Positions 32,069 through 42,016 of a stretch of DNA of 64,000 bases are shown piece by piece. How positions within the stretch are numbered: the stretch's first letter is position 1; each line of letters starts with the position of its first letter. Below the pieces are notes generated by a model, which saw only the letters and a program-made list of their open reading frames with translations, was not told where the DNA came from and ran no database searches. The stretch covers positions 124,001 through 188,000 of the forward strand of contig QYAI01000044.1 of assembly GCA_003988855.1 (NCBI GenBank), given 5' to 3'. The position numbers and the translations under genes were made by a program. Origin of the DNA: Arachnopeziza araneosa (lineage: Eukaryota; Ascomycota; Leotiomycetes; Helotiales; Arachnopezizaceae).

Positions 32069-32258
32069 TCCCTCCTTCAGCTGTGAAGGGGGGGGGGGAA
32101 GGGGTGGGGTTTCACGGCTCTTCGACGGCGCGCGTGGGGCATGGGAACAGGGGCGTCTTGTCTTGTCTTGGGGCTGGGAGAGGGTGTGGTAGGTGCAACG
32201 TGGTATCGTTCGGGGGTGCGTGAATTGAGTTTGGAATTGAGTTTGGGATCTGGGATAA

Positions 32259-32275
32259 TTTTTTTTTTTTTTTTT
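32259..32275 (+). repeat. T homopolymer run
   Basis: About 17 consecutive T followed by CTTTCTTTC. Confidence 0.9.
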
Positions 32276-32907
32276 CTTTCTTTCTTAGTGCAGAGGTACG
32301 GCGCAGCTCGGGGAATTGATCGCGGCGGGGCTCTCTGGCTTGGGGTTTGGAAGGGGGTTAGAAGCTTGAGGCTAGGATGCATTAGTTTGTCCTGCTACAT
32401 GGGCAGGATAACGTTTGAGCGGGTTTGATGCCAAGGCGTGAGGGTGGGGATCTGGTGATGGCTGGGCATGTCAGGAATGATTTGGAATGGATCCCCAGGT
32501 GAAGTCCTTGTGCTCAATGGATGGAGCTTGCTGGGTGGGGAGATGAGGAGGAGGATGAAGGAGTCGATGCTAGGAATGGATCTTGAGCAGAAGGAATAGG
32601 AGGAAAAGTAAAGAAAAGAAAGGAAAACGGGGTCGTGGGAGCTGCTATGACTGAATGCTGTTGGTGTTGTAACAAGATCGAGGCAATAGGAGACTCGAGA
32701 TCAGACTGATCGTGGTGGGATGCACGTTGGAGCATGTAGTATATCTGCAAGTAAGCTTGTATCGATATATTAAAAGATGATGCAGAAGGCCATCAAGACG
32801 ATTCCAAGAGGAGGAAACTGAGCTATCATATTTCTGATCTTGGTAAATGACGGTCCGGACCGGTAGGTACTTGTCTACACTGCTCCTGTGACTCCTGTGC
32901 TGCTTTG

Positions 32908-32934
32908 GGAGGAGGAGGAGGAGGAGGAGGAGGA
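32908..32934 (+). repeat. (GGA)9 microsatellite
   Basis: Nine GGA units without interruption. Confidence 0.95.
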
Positions 32935-33173
32935 CCGAGTTTCTCTCCTGGCTGTTTCTTCGAGATGATACTCCCGTGTCCAAGCCCTCAACGTTGCGTG
33001 CGTGTTCTCGTCCTCTCTCCAGACACGTCGGTACTCGTTCGCTTGGGGTGTGTGTCCCTGGCAGGGCGGGAGACGCACTCGTTCAGGCGCAGAAAGCGAA
33101 GCATCATCGATGATCTCATTCGGCACTGTGCCGTGTCCTGCCGCTGTCGCCGTCTCGGGGTCCTTCTGCCTCC

Positions 33174-33192
33174 CGGCCGGCCGGCCGGCCGC
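33174..33192 (+). repeat. (CCGG)n microsatellite
   Basis: Four to five CCGG units, a self-complementary tract that could form a short cruciform. Confidence 0.85.
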
Positions 33193-33268
33193 CTGCTCTT
33201 CTCCTCGGACAGATAGATACGGGAGATAGGCTGAGGCGGGCTGGGTTGGTTTTCCCTTTATGGTGACG

Positions 33269-33333
33269 TTCGTGGAGGCTGTTCGTGGAGACTGTTCGTG
33301 GAGGCTGTTCGTGGAGGCAGTTGGTGGAGACTG
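33269..33333 (+). repeat. 13-bp tandem repeat, five units
   Basis: Five copies of TTCGTGGAGGCTG with one to three changes in copies 2, 4 and 5. The 13-bp period breaks reading frames, which argues against a coding role. Confidence 0.9.
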
Positions 33334-33476
33334 TTCTGGGACTTGCTCTCCCTTCCATCAGTCTTGCTGCAGCGTGAAGTGGTTGAGTGAGCAGCTATTC
33401 CATGTTGCGGCCTGGGTTATCTGGCTCCCCGCCTCACACTATTAAGGCCGTCGAGTACGGAGTCCAAACCCCAACT

Positions 33477-33525
33477 CCCCCGACCCCGACCCCGACCCCG
33501 ACTCCCCGACCCGGACCCGGACCCG
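33477..33525 (+). repeat. CCCGAC/CCCGGA tandem array
   Basis: Alternating units of CCCCGA then CCCGGA, plus strand C-rich and minus strand G-rich. The G-rich strand has many GGG groups and could form a G-quadruplex. Confidence 0.85.
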
Positions 33526-33681
33526 AGATCCTCAAAACCACAAACCCCCCATCACACCGCACGGTGACGAGCGGCATGTCTTGGACGCTTAAATCCGCAC
33601 CGCTCTGCTTACCCTCTTTCCCCTTTAAGCAATGTTGTGAAGGCTTCCGCTCCCAGAACGGTTCTCTTCCTGTCTGACAGA

Positions 33682-33745
33682 GGCACAGCAGCACGGCAGC
33701 ACAGCAGCACAGCAGCAGCACGGCAGCACAGCAGCACAGCAGCAC
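33682..33745 (+). repeat. CAGCA-type compound repeat
   Basis: About 60 bp built of CAGCACAG and CAGCACGG units. Low complexity, non-coding. Confidence 0.85.
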
Positions 33746-34899
33746 AACACTCGACGCAAGCACAGACAGACCACAGAGCACACACCTGCAGGCACCGCTG
33801 GAAGCACGGGAAAAAGTGACTCGTCACAGACACCTCATCTGCCTCTGCGGAAGGGGCTTGAAGCCGAGCTCCCCGCCATCCCGTCCGGGGACGGCTCACG
33901 AAAACAAAACGAGGCCCGCGGGCACGCGTTTCTCTGTCTCACGACTGCTGTCTCCTCTCTCTTCTTCCCCACGCCCTCAATCGAGCCTCTATCTCTGGCT
34001 GCGTCTCGTCTGCCCTTCTCCGCCTCCTGCTCAGGACCGGCCCAGAGGAGACGCGAGAAAGACGCCGGATGCATTCGTTGGCATTGCAGGCTGGTTTTGG
34101 CCCTGGCATGGCCGCCATTGATCGAGCGAGATGTGCAGCGCTGCAGCTGAGGGTAGCACGACCTGGGAGACCTTCCAACCGTCTGCATGCTCCATATGAA
34201 GGACGGGAAAAGGGAGGCCGCGCTGGAGGGACGTTGTCTGCTCGGAATGCCTCTTTTAGGCCATTCTCCCCTTGTTCTTACGCCATTTCTCCCGGTCTCT
34301 CAGGTACACCTCGTACTGGAAGCGAAGCAGGCACCAGGGAGTGTTGTTGGAGTCCCATCTGGCACCAACACATGGAGAGATGATTGATCAATCTTCCCGC
34401 AGCTCTTTTTTGCTTCTCTCGACGAATCGCTCCTAGCTCTCGACCGTTCCATTTGCAGTGGGAAAAACAGCCACATCCCACACATCACCTCAGCCACAAA
34501 TCACCAATCCGTCTCCGCTGTTCCCGACGAGGAAAAGTCTTCCTTCCTGCTCTGCTGCTGCGTACCCACAATCTGCAATCCAGAAGACAACGTGCAGAGG
34601 AGAGAGGACGTCCCGAGATTCATGCAGAGCTGCATGCAAAAGCGGCACCCTCCAGGCCGCAGGAGAAGAGACCTGCATCTGCGGCGCTAGCAAGTCACGT
34701 TATCTCGGCGCTGAGAGAGAGATATCGGTGTTATGATCTTGGCCTTTTGCTTCCGGTGGGTTCTTGCCGTGAGGAGCTGCTCACTTGCTACGTTGCCTGT
34801 GTTTTTGCTCTATCGGCGAGACCTTGTTGCAGTCATTGTGCTCACTCAAGGCCCACCACGCTACCTGCCCGACCTTCACTTCACTCCAATCCCTTTTCT

Positions 34900-34978
34900 T
34901 TCTCTTCCTCTTCCTCTTTCATCTTCTTCTTCCTCTTCCTCTCTCATCTTCTTCTTCCTCTTCCGTCTCCCTCTCTTC
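34900..34978 (+). repeat. CTT/CCT pyrimidine tract
   Basis: Polypyrimidine tract of CTTCCT-like units over about 80 bp. Confidence 0.8.
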
Positions 34979-36187
34979 ACCCGTCTCCTCTCCCCATAAC
35001 CGCGGTTCACGGTCAATTCCCACTCTTCTTAATCATTTCATGCGATTCCAGATTTCCCCTCATCTCATCTCCATCCAGATTGATGGAAATGAGATTCCCC
35101 GCCCGCTCGGCTGACACTACCGCATGAATATCTCTCTGCCGCTCTCCAAGAAAATCTCCCAGCTTTTCCATCCGATATAATATCGTGGGAAAGTGGAGGA
35201 GGGCCGCACAACCTCAGAGCGGGATTTCCCATCTGCGGTCAGCAGCAGGCATGCGAGCCGCAACTGCGAAGGACTGGAGTTTGGCTTGTGCAAGTGCGCT
35301 TCCCCTCCGCTCCCATCTGGTCTGGTGCAATTGGTCATCATGACTGACTGCCTGCCTTGCTGCACCGAAGCCAGCTTGTGTAACCGTGATGGATGTGTAG
35401 ATGTCTGTGCGGTGTTTGAGGTGGATGGCGGTTGCCCACATGTGGTTTTGGAAAAGGAATGCTTTGTTGAAGATGTGTAAGATGGACACATTGAGCGTAT
35501 ATAATAGATTAAGGGGGAAAGATACGTGTGTGGTCTAGACTACAGTTCATGCGGGAGCAGAGAGAAAGGGTCAGAAGATTGACAGGATGGTTGAGAAGTC
35601 ACTTCTTGGTATCTATACCGTTTCATTTCTCCAGATCTCAACTTAGCTCATCTCGAGAAAGTCTTCTCCTCTTCAGTCTCTTATTATCCGTACCTTTCTT
35701 AGGCTAAAAAAGTCCCAAGTCCATTTCATATCCCAGGATCATCTGCCTCTGCTCAACCTTTCTAATATCTCTACTGTCACCGAACCACCTTTGATTATAA
35801 GCTACAAGGGTATATCACTACCTACCTTCCTTCCTCATAGTATTCACGTTGTGTCTGTCACCTGCCGTTACCATCTTTATCCTCTCTCTTTGCAGTTACT
35901 GTTCTAAGCAGTCTACGTGTGCTTTCTTGTTCAGCTCGAGTTTAGACTTTTTAGTATTTAGAGAAGGCTCGAGGTTTGAATTTCGATGAGTTATCTGTCT
36001 GCCTCTGCATATCTCTCGGGGGGTTTTATTATTTTTAAAGGCCGAGTGCAAGTGCTTGTTAACATTGGATCAATTTTACTCTCTTGTTAACTTGGGTTTT
36101 TATCAAAATCCTTGAGGGATCGTAATAAGACGTGAGATGATAGGAGCTCAAATTTGAACTTGATCCGATTCGTTCCAACTCAGTCGA

Positions 36188-36204
36188 GCCGAGTGGTTAA
36201 GGCG
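36188..36204 (+). other. tRNA-like D-arm/A-box fragment
   Basis: GCCGAGTGGTTAAGGCG matches the D arm of fungal tRNA-Ser/tRNA-Leu exactly and is followed by ACTTGC and, 17 bases later, GCAAGT, which could pair like an anticodon stem. However base 8 is not T, the acceptor halves do not pair and no T-arm (TTCRANNC) follows within 80 bp. It is not an intact tRNA gene; a decayed tRNA or tRNA-derived element is possible. Confidence 0.5.
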
Positions 36205-37512
36205 ACTTGCTTACACTGATTTACCGTGCAAGTATATGCACGCAGAAGGAGTGGCGGATCTTGCCTCTACACTGGAGTGCTTCACATGTACGTGCGTTAT
36301 TAATGCGCAGTATGAAAAAAAAGACGAAATCCTACATGCCAAGAATCGGCCGATAGCTATTCCATCTCCATTTTTCTAGTCAGTCCATTACTAGTGACAA
36401 GTCTTCGTCACCTATATCCAGATGGCTATTTGGATTCCCAAAAGGAGTCTCACGTCACCAAATAGGAAGGCGAGGGTAGCCACATCCATCCTTCTCTTCT
36501 CCCTCTCTACCGCGCACGCCCTCTCACCGCTCTTCTCAGACGCGGGCGATGGATCGAACCTGAGAGAGGCACGTTTCTCTTGTGAGTTTACTCGGCGAGT
36601 GCTCCTCCAAGCAGGATGTGGGCAGGCAGATGGGGGATGGATACGAAAGTGGAAGGACGTAGTCGTGGAATGCTACATTTGTGCACTCGAGCAGCGAGTG
36701 GCAGAGGGGAGCTCGTCTGCTTGTGCGGCGGGTTGCGTGCACATCAGGCAAGGAGCAAGTGACAGACCACTTCTATACTCCATTCCCTCTCATGCTGTCA
36801 TTCTCACCCTCCCCCACACCCCCATCGCAGCCCAACGCAAACCACGAACCCAGCTCCAGCACTATACTTAAGCCGAGCAGACCCCACCGTGAATAGCCAG
36901 CCACCCCTTCATCCTGCTGTCATCCTCATACCTCATCGCTCATCACGATCACTCATCTGTGTTCGGCGTGCTTGCTGCCCTAACACGCCGCGTCCGTCCA
37001 GACTGCCACACTCGCACGACAACGACAGCGGCAGCGCAAACAGGCCAATTGCACTTGCCGCTCCGAGCAGCCCTGCCGCGTCTCTCTGCCCACACACTCT
37101 ACTCTGCTCTGCTCGTGTGCTACTCGCCAGCCATGGCCAAGCGTCCCCTGCGCAGAGCCCCCATTCCGAACCTCTCTCCTGGCTGCCCGCCACGAAAGAC
37201 GGGGAGATCCGCTCGTTGGTTATGCTCTATAGATCTCTCTCTGAGCTGGCTGGGCGGGCGGTGATGCGTTACCTACTGTGAATTAGCACGCTTGGGTCTT
37301 TCGGGTATAGTAGGTAGAGTCGGAGGGCGATATCAGGCAGGCCATGGCATAGCATGGCCGGATCTTGACACTAGGAGAGGGCATGCCCACTGAGAAGGGA
37401 TGGGCCATTATGAGTGGCCGGTCCATGCGCTTGTTTCTTTTTGTTCTCGGTCATGTTTGTGGTAAACTGACTGACGTTGTATTCTTCTCGCGTTGATAGG
37501 ATGGAGGTAGAT

Positions 37513-37606
37513 ATGGGAACGGAAACGGCGCCGAATCTGACTCTCTATCCTTCTCTCTTTGATAGAACAGAACCAGACATGGAACCAGAAACGGCGCCGA
37601 ATCTGA
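37513..37606 (+). repeat. Two 28-bp direct repeats, 66 bp apart
   Basis: ATGGGAACGGAAACGGCG... at 37513-37540 and a near-identical copy at 37579-37606 share a perfect 22-bp core GAAACGGCGCCGAATCTGA region. A third partial motif (AACCAGACATG) recurs at about 37631. Non-coding. Confidence 0.8.
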
Positions 37607-38235
37607 TGATTATTATTCCTATCACTGCGAACTCGATGCTAAACCAGACATGAGAGGTGAGTTGTTGTTTTCACGCCGTGTTTGAATTGAATTAGTGTTT
37701 CAGGAGAGGAGGGAGAGGGAGGAGGGAATCGAGAGTGTGAAAGGGATGGGAGAGGGATGGTAGAGACAGAAAGTAGAAAGACGTTTCAACGCGATGGGAT
37801 GAGTAGTCATTGGATAGATAGTCTTCTTATACAGGTCCTTAGCGTTCAATCTCGGTAGTGTATAACCCTCCACTCTACTCCCCTCCACTCCACATAAGTT
37901 AACCTCCCCAACTCCGCTACTACAAACCGTCAGCCCTACCATCAGCAGTGATGATATAGGTTCATCCATAGAGACGGCGACTAACACGGTATTACTCCTT
38001 ACCTATAGATACGAATCTTGTTCCCCCTGGCTTGCTGGTTGGTGGGTTTGGAGCGGCTGCTGCTTGTTGTGTTGTGGATTGTAGGATAGATTGTTCTTGG
38101 GAGGAAGGAGGGCGCCGGGGGGAGGGGATATTGATAAAGCTGATATGGGGGGGGGGGAGGGGGAGAGGGAAGGGGGGAGGCTGGTTTTAAGAGGTAGGTT
38201 GTTATTTTCATTGATTTGATTATCCGATTTATCAT

Positions 38236-38257
38236 GAACTGAACTGAACTGAACTGA
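38236..38257 (+). repeat. (AACTG)4 microsatellite
   Basis: Four pentanucleotide units. Confidence 0.9.
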
Positions 38258-38740
38258 GATGGTTAGCTGTGAGACAGCCTGTTTGCAGAGCTCGAAACAC
38301 AACACCTCAGTCACCTCAGTCACCTCGACCTCCCCCCATCCCCCCCAAAGGCAACCCACTAGCAAACCACACCACCTCTCACCTCACCTCACCTCACCTT
38401 CCCATCCCTCTCCCCACCCACACCCTCACCCTCATACCTACCCTCACCGCCACCCGCAAGCCCAAGCCCAACTCCAAAGAGCATATCCACCATGCAGGCG
38501 TGGTGGTGGATCGGCTCGGGAGTGAGACGCGGCAGCGTGCTCGTCATCGGGCAAGCCACCGAGGAGTACCAACCACTCCCACGCGTGTGCACGACCACGA
38601 CCACGACCACGACTACGACGACCTGCGGCCGGTGGCCTGCTACATCGGTAGCTGTAACTGATGCTGCTTTAATCTTTTATGCAGTTTTGTTGGGGGATGG
38701 AGCATGAACAGGAAGGAGGAGTGATGGAGGAAGGATCCGG

Positions 38741-38766
38741 TTTCAAGTTTCAAGTTTCAAGTTTCG
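38741..38766 (+). repeat. (TTTCAAG)3+ heptamer repeat
   Basis: Three full and one partial TTTCAAG units in the 3' flank of the next gene. Confidence 0.9.
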
Positions 38767-38997
38767 AATCGCGTCCACACGAAATGTTGTCTGATTCCTG
38801 AGGAGATGGAATGGTTGTGGTTAGGATTTGAGCCATGCTTGATCTTATGATTACCAGATTGTGTTGTTTGTTCTTTCAAATGCTTCTCCAACCAATACCT
38901 ATGTGCGTTCATGCTCCATTCATTTTGAACTCCTTCCCATGATTTGGTATTCCAACCGAGATATGCAATAATCACACCTACTCCACCTACTCCATCT

Positions 38998-40904
38998 TCA
39001 ACTTGCGCTCTTCCCACCTCCTACCCTACCTCCATCCTTCTGAATATCCGTATCATTGACAACATCTACAGGAGATTTATCAAGACTCTCGTACCACTGG
39101 ATAACACTGCCAATTAAGAAGCACCAACTGCCCCAGAAAGTCGCGAGACTGCCCTGATATACACAGCCGCTGTTCTGAGCACCGAAGCCGAGCGCACCGC
39201 AGAGAGTGAAGCCGATGCCACCGAGTAGGTTCCATACGCCGATGTGCCAACCTAGCACTTTAGGCGCGGGGAGATACCATTTTTGTTGTGTTTCAAGCAT
39301 AAATAGTGTTCCTGAGACGATAAAACCTGTGCCACCTATAACCTGAGGAAGCCTGGTGGAGTTAGCGGATTGGAAGAACTAGGGAATTGTGGTTGGAGAA
39401 GTCAATGCTGTTATGGCTGTAGATATGGAAATGTAGGATCGAGGCAAGATATACATACCAGTAGGCGCCATTTTGAGCAGCTGTGCTGGTGAGGCGATCA
39501 TAGATGGGAGGAAGGGCCGTAAAGCCTGAGATCCACTGATATGATGTTAATTAATGGTGAAAGATAGAAACCGGAGGCTGAAGAGACTGAAATAGACTAT
39601 CAGGGACCGAAAACTAGTCCTTTGCCAATAGAAGTCTTAGACTCGAGCAATAATAAAGGTTTGAGGTGATAGCTACGATACCACCAGCTATTTGCACTTC
39701 CAAGGGGGCGTCTAACAAGAAGCATTTTGAAGCTCTTTCCATAGCAGAAAATACAAAAGCGAACTTACGAATACTGTGGCGCCAAACATCTGTGATAGAC
39801 AGGCTAGAAATCCAACTTCCTTTAGATAATGAGTTTTCATCTCATACCAGGTGGGCCACCAAGTCCACGTTCTGGGATTAGAAGAATTAGGGTGATCTTT
39901 CCCAGCCATCTCAATATCCAGTGGAGGTTTATCTACTCGCGAACATTAGTACTTGATACTCAAATATGTCTCGTAATTATTACCAGACTTAACTTTTCCT
40001 CTCCCAACCAAATTCTTCTTGTTCCCATGATGGTGTGAACACTCGTCCTTGTCCTCTCTGACTCTCCATGTCCTTCCTCCAGACTCGAGGACTTCCTCGA
40101 TAGCCCATCCAAAACACTCACTACGATTCTCATTTACAGCCTCAATCATCAACAATATACTTCCGAGCTCGAAGATTGTCGCGCCAATGAAAGCCGTTAT
40201 GCCTCCTCCGCTTGAGATCTCGCCTGAGAATTCGGAAGAGGGGTCTTCGAGGGGGAGCCAGACAAAAAAGGCGTTGATAACCCAGACCATGGAACCAAAA
40301 GTAAAGATTGTAGCAACTAGATAGGAGACGTCCCAGATGGGGTAGGAGGTGAACATTTGGGAGATGCCGTGGAGTGTTGCTTTGAGAGTCCCGGTTGGGG
40401 GCGGAGTGAGATACTTGGGATTTTTGTCGGCTGTGGGAGTAATTTCAATGGCATGTCGACCTGGGGAGTCATGTTAGCAATTGGTTTGAGAAAGCAAGAA
40501 TCGCATTTTATGACTCCACGGCTCTGCTCCGCAAATTGGATGACTGGTAGAGCGTGAGGCAGGTGTAGACTCCTAGCTTGATATCTCACGGTCCAATCCC
40601 CAAGCTCTCAAATAAATGGTGATCATCTCGTTTGCTTACCTTTCCGATTGTCTCTTGTCCTGTAGAGCCTCTGCACATCACTTGCGTCGACCTCATCCTT
40701 CCTATCCGCATCTTCTTCCATCCTCTTATTATCTCCATTCTCTGCCTCTGTCCCACTGTCTCCATTTCCATTGATTTCACCATGTTCCTTCTCCTGCTTC
40801 TGCAGCTCAAATGTACATCTCCTCGTCGTAGGATTCAGGAACGCGAAAGGGCCGAAACATTCCACCTCACCCTTAAACCTTTGTGTTGCCTTCTCGACGC
40901 TCAT
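38998..40904 (-). CDS. Conserved polytopic integral membrane protein
   Basis: Five exons: 40904-40640, 40460-39984, 39932-39769, 39535-39459 and 39352-38998, introns 179, 51, 233, 106 nt, all GT-AG; 445 residues. Joining them gives a continuous sequence with good conservation-like junctions: RKGRHAIEITP, VKSGDKPPLDIEMAG, FGATVFWISGFTALPP, GAYWLPQVIGGTGF. About eight hydrophobic spans: SYLVATIFTFGSMVWVINAFFVW, GITAFIGATIFELGSILLMIEAV, FLACLSQMFGATVFWISGFTA, GGTGFIVSGTLFMLET, VLGWHIGVWNLLGGIGFTLCGALGF, FWGSWCFLIGSVIQWYESL. The N-terminal cytoplasmic part (FGPFAFLNPTTRRCTFELQ) and a His/Lys-rich loop are hydrophilic. It belongs to an uncharacterised family of fungal membrane proteins that I recall from many Pezizomycotina; no transport substrate or catalytic motif can be named. 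Confidence 0.78.
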
Positions 40905-41194
40905 TCTACCATGGTATTATAATTCTCAATTGGATGGGGAGAATGTCGATGTTAGCAAGACATGGCGGATCTAAGATAATGCGATAATGAAAGCTGGAAA
41001 AGGTTTTAATTTGGAAATCTATTTCGTTTGTACTTCATATATGGTGACGTGATGATGCATCGGCGCTAGTGCCAAGATTTCGGGGTGCTTAGCCGAGCCT
41101 CCAGGGGTTCAGCTAGTGGTGCAACGGCCTTGAACATAGCTCAGCACATAAGACTCTTGATTCTGTTAAGAATTAAGTAGTTAATATATTAGAG
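40905..41194. promoter_or_regulatory. Divergent intergenic region
   Basis: About 290 bp between the divergent starts of the membrane-protein gene (minus) and the haloacid dehalogenase gene (plus). Both promoters must be here; no clear element seen. Confidence 0.4.
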
Positions 41195-42016
41195 ATGGGA
41201 GGAGCTTATTTCAACGCTCTCGAACTGTCAAGCGTCAAGGCTTTGACTTTTGATGTCTTTGGCACGGTTGTGGATTGGCGATCTACGGTCACTAACGCGT
41301 TGGTAAGCAGCGCGAGGGACAAGATCTCGAGCTCTTCAAGAAGTGCGAATCTGGAACCGGATGTTAGGAGGAAGTTACAAGATATGGGAGAGAGGGAGTG
41401 GGGGATCTTTGCACAGGAATGGAGGAATTCATATAAAGCTTTCGTCAAAGGTTACGATCCTGAGAGAGACGAGTGGAGAGACATCGATACGCATCATCAC
41501 CTAAGCCTCATCTCGCTCCTGAAGAAATGGGAGTTGGAAACTCTGTACACGGAAAACGAGACTGAGGATTTGAGCCGTGTCTGGCATTTCCTGGACCCAT
41601 GGGCTGACTCCGCTGCTGGTTTGAGGAAGCTGGGTACTAAATTCATCACCTCTACCCTGTCTAATGGAAATCAGGAACTTCTGAAGGATTTGAACGAGCA
41701 TGGGAAGCTAGGATTCAAGAAACTGCAGAGCTCCGCCGACTGGAAGGTGTACAAGCCCCATCCGAAGACGTATCTTGGAGCTGCTGAGGCGTTGGGTTTG
41801 CAGACCAGGGAAGTGGCTATGGTGGCGGCACATTTGAGCGATCTCGATGCAGCCAGGGCTTTAGGTTTCAAGACCATCTATGTTGAGAGACAACAAGAAG
41901 AAGATTGGGTTTCCGGAGCCGAGAAGTACCAGGGTGCAAAGGCCTGGGTTGATTTGTGGGTGAGTGAGACGGAGGGTGGGTTCCTGGAGGTTGCTAAAAG
42001 GTTTGGTATCGATTGA
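41195..42016 (+). CDS. Haloacid dehalogenase, type II (HAD superfamily)
   Basis: Single exon, 273 residues. L-2-haloacid dehalogenase-type enzymes use an Asp nucleophile to displace halide or, in related HADs, to hydrolyse phosphates. Motif I is FDVFGTVVDW with nucleophile D20; the Thr/Ser of motif II is in TSTLSNGN; motif III lysine is in YKPHPKTY; motif IV is VAAHLSDLDAARALGF, with HLSD rather than the phosphatase GD(x)xxD, which fits the haloacid dehalogenase subclass. The predicted cap domain lies between motifs I and II. The natural substrate in fungi is unknown for most members. Weak 5' context: short divergent spacing to the membrane-protein gene. Start is the first ATG in frame and matches the expected N-terminal position. 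Confidence 0.9.
   Translation: MGGAYFNALELSSVKALTFDVFGTVVDWRSTVTNALVSSARDKISSSSRSANLEPDVRRKLQDMGEREWGIFAQEWRNSYKAFVKGYDPERDEWRDIDTHHHLSLISLLKKWELETLYTENETEDLSRVWHFLDPWADSAAGLRKLGTKFITSTLSNGNQELLKDLNEHGKLGFKKLQSSADWKVYKPHPKTYLGAAEALGLQTREVAMVAAHLSDLDAARALGFKTIYVERQQEEDWVSGAEKYQGAKAWVDLWVSETEGGFLEVAKRFGID

Larger units (their letters stand above)
30601..38997. other. 8.4-kb gene-poor, microsatellite-rich region
   Basis: From the ras-2 stop to the end of the next gene, no frame has a motif, intron pattern or composition of a real gene; the long open frames (up to 247 codons near 34384-35127) are Ser/Pro/Leu-rich runs made by simple-sequence tracts. The region is GC-richer in places and holds many tandem repeats, the main ones being listed separately. 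A short tRNA-like A box occurs at 36188-36204. I cannot exclude non-coding transcripts or long UTRs of ras-2 or of the gene at 38998. Confidence 0.5.

Noticed and set aside
33174..33192. CCGG tract as a cruciform regulatory element
   Set aside because: It is a simple tetranucleotide run and too short to claim a function.
34384..35127. 247-codon plus-strand frame
   Set aside because: Composition is dominated by Ser, Pro, Leu and Arg from simple repeats, the frame overlaps others of similar length, and no motif or intron pattern is present.
36181..36300. Intact tRNA gene around the A box at 36188
   Set aside because: Base 8 is not T, acceptor strands do not pair and no T arm is present in the next 80 bp. 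Reported only as a fragment.
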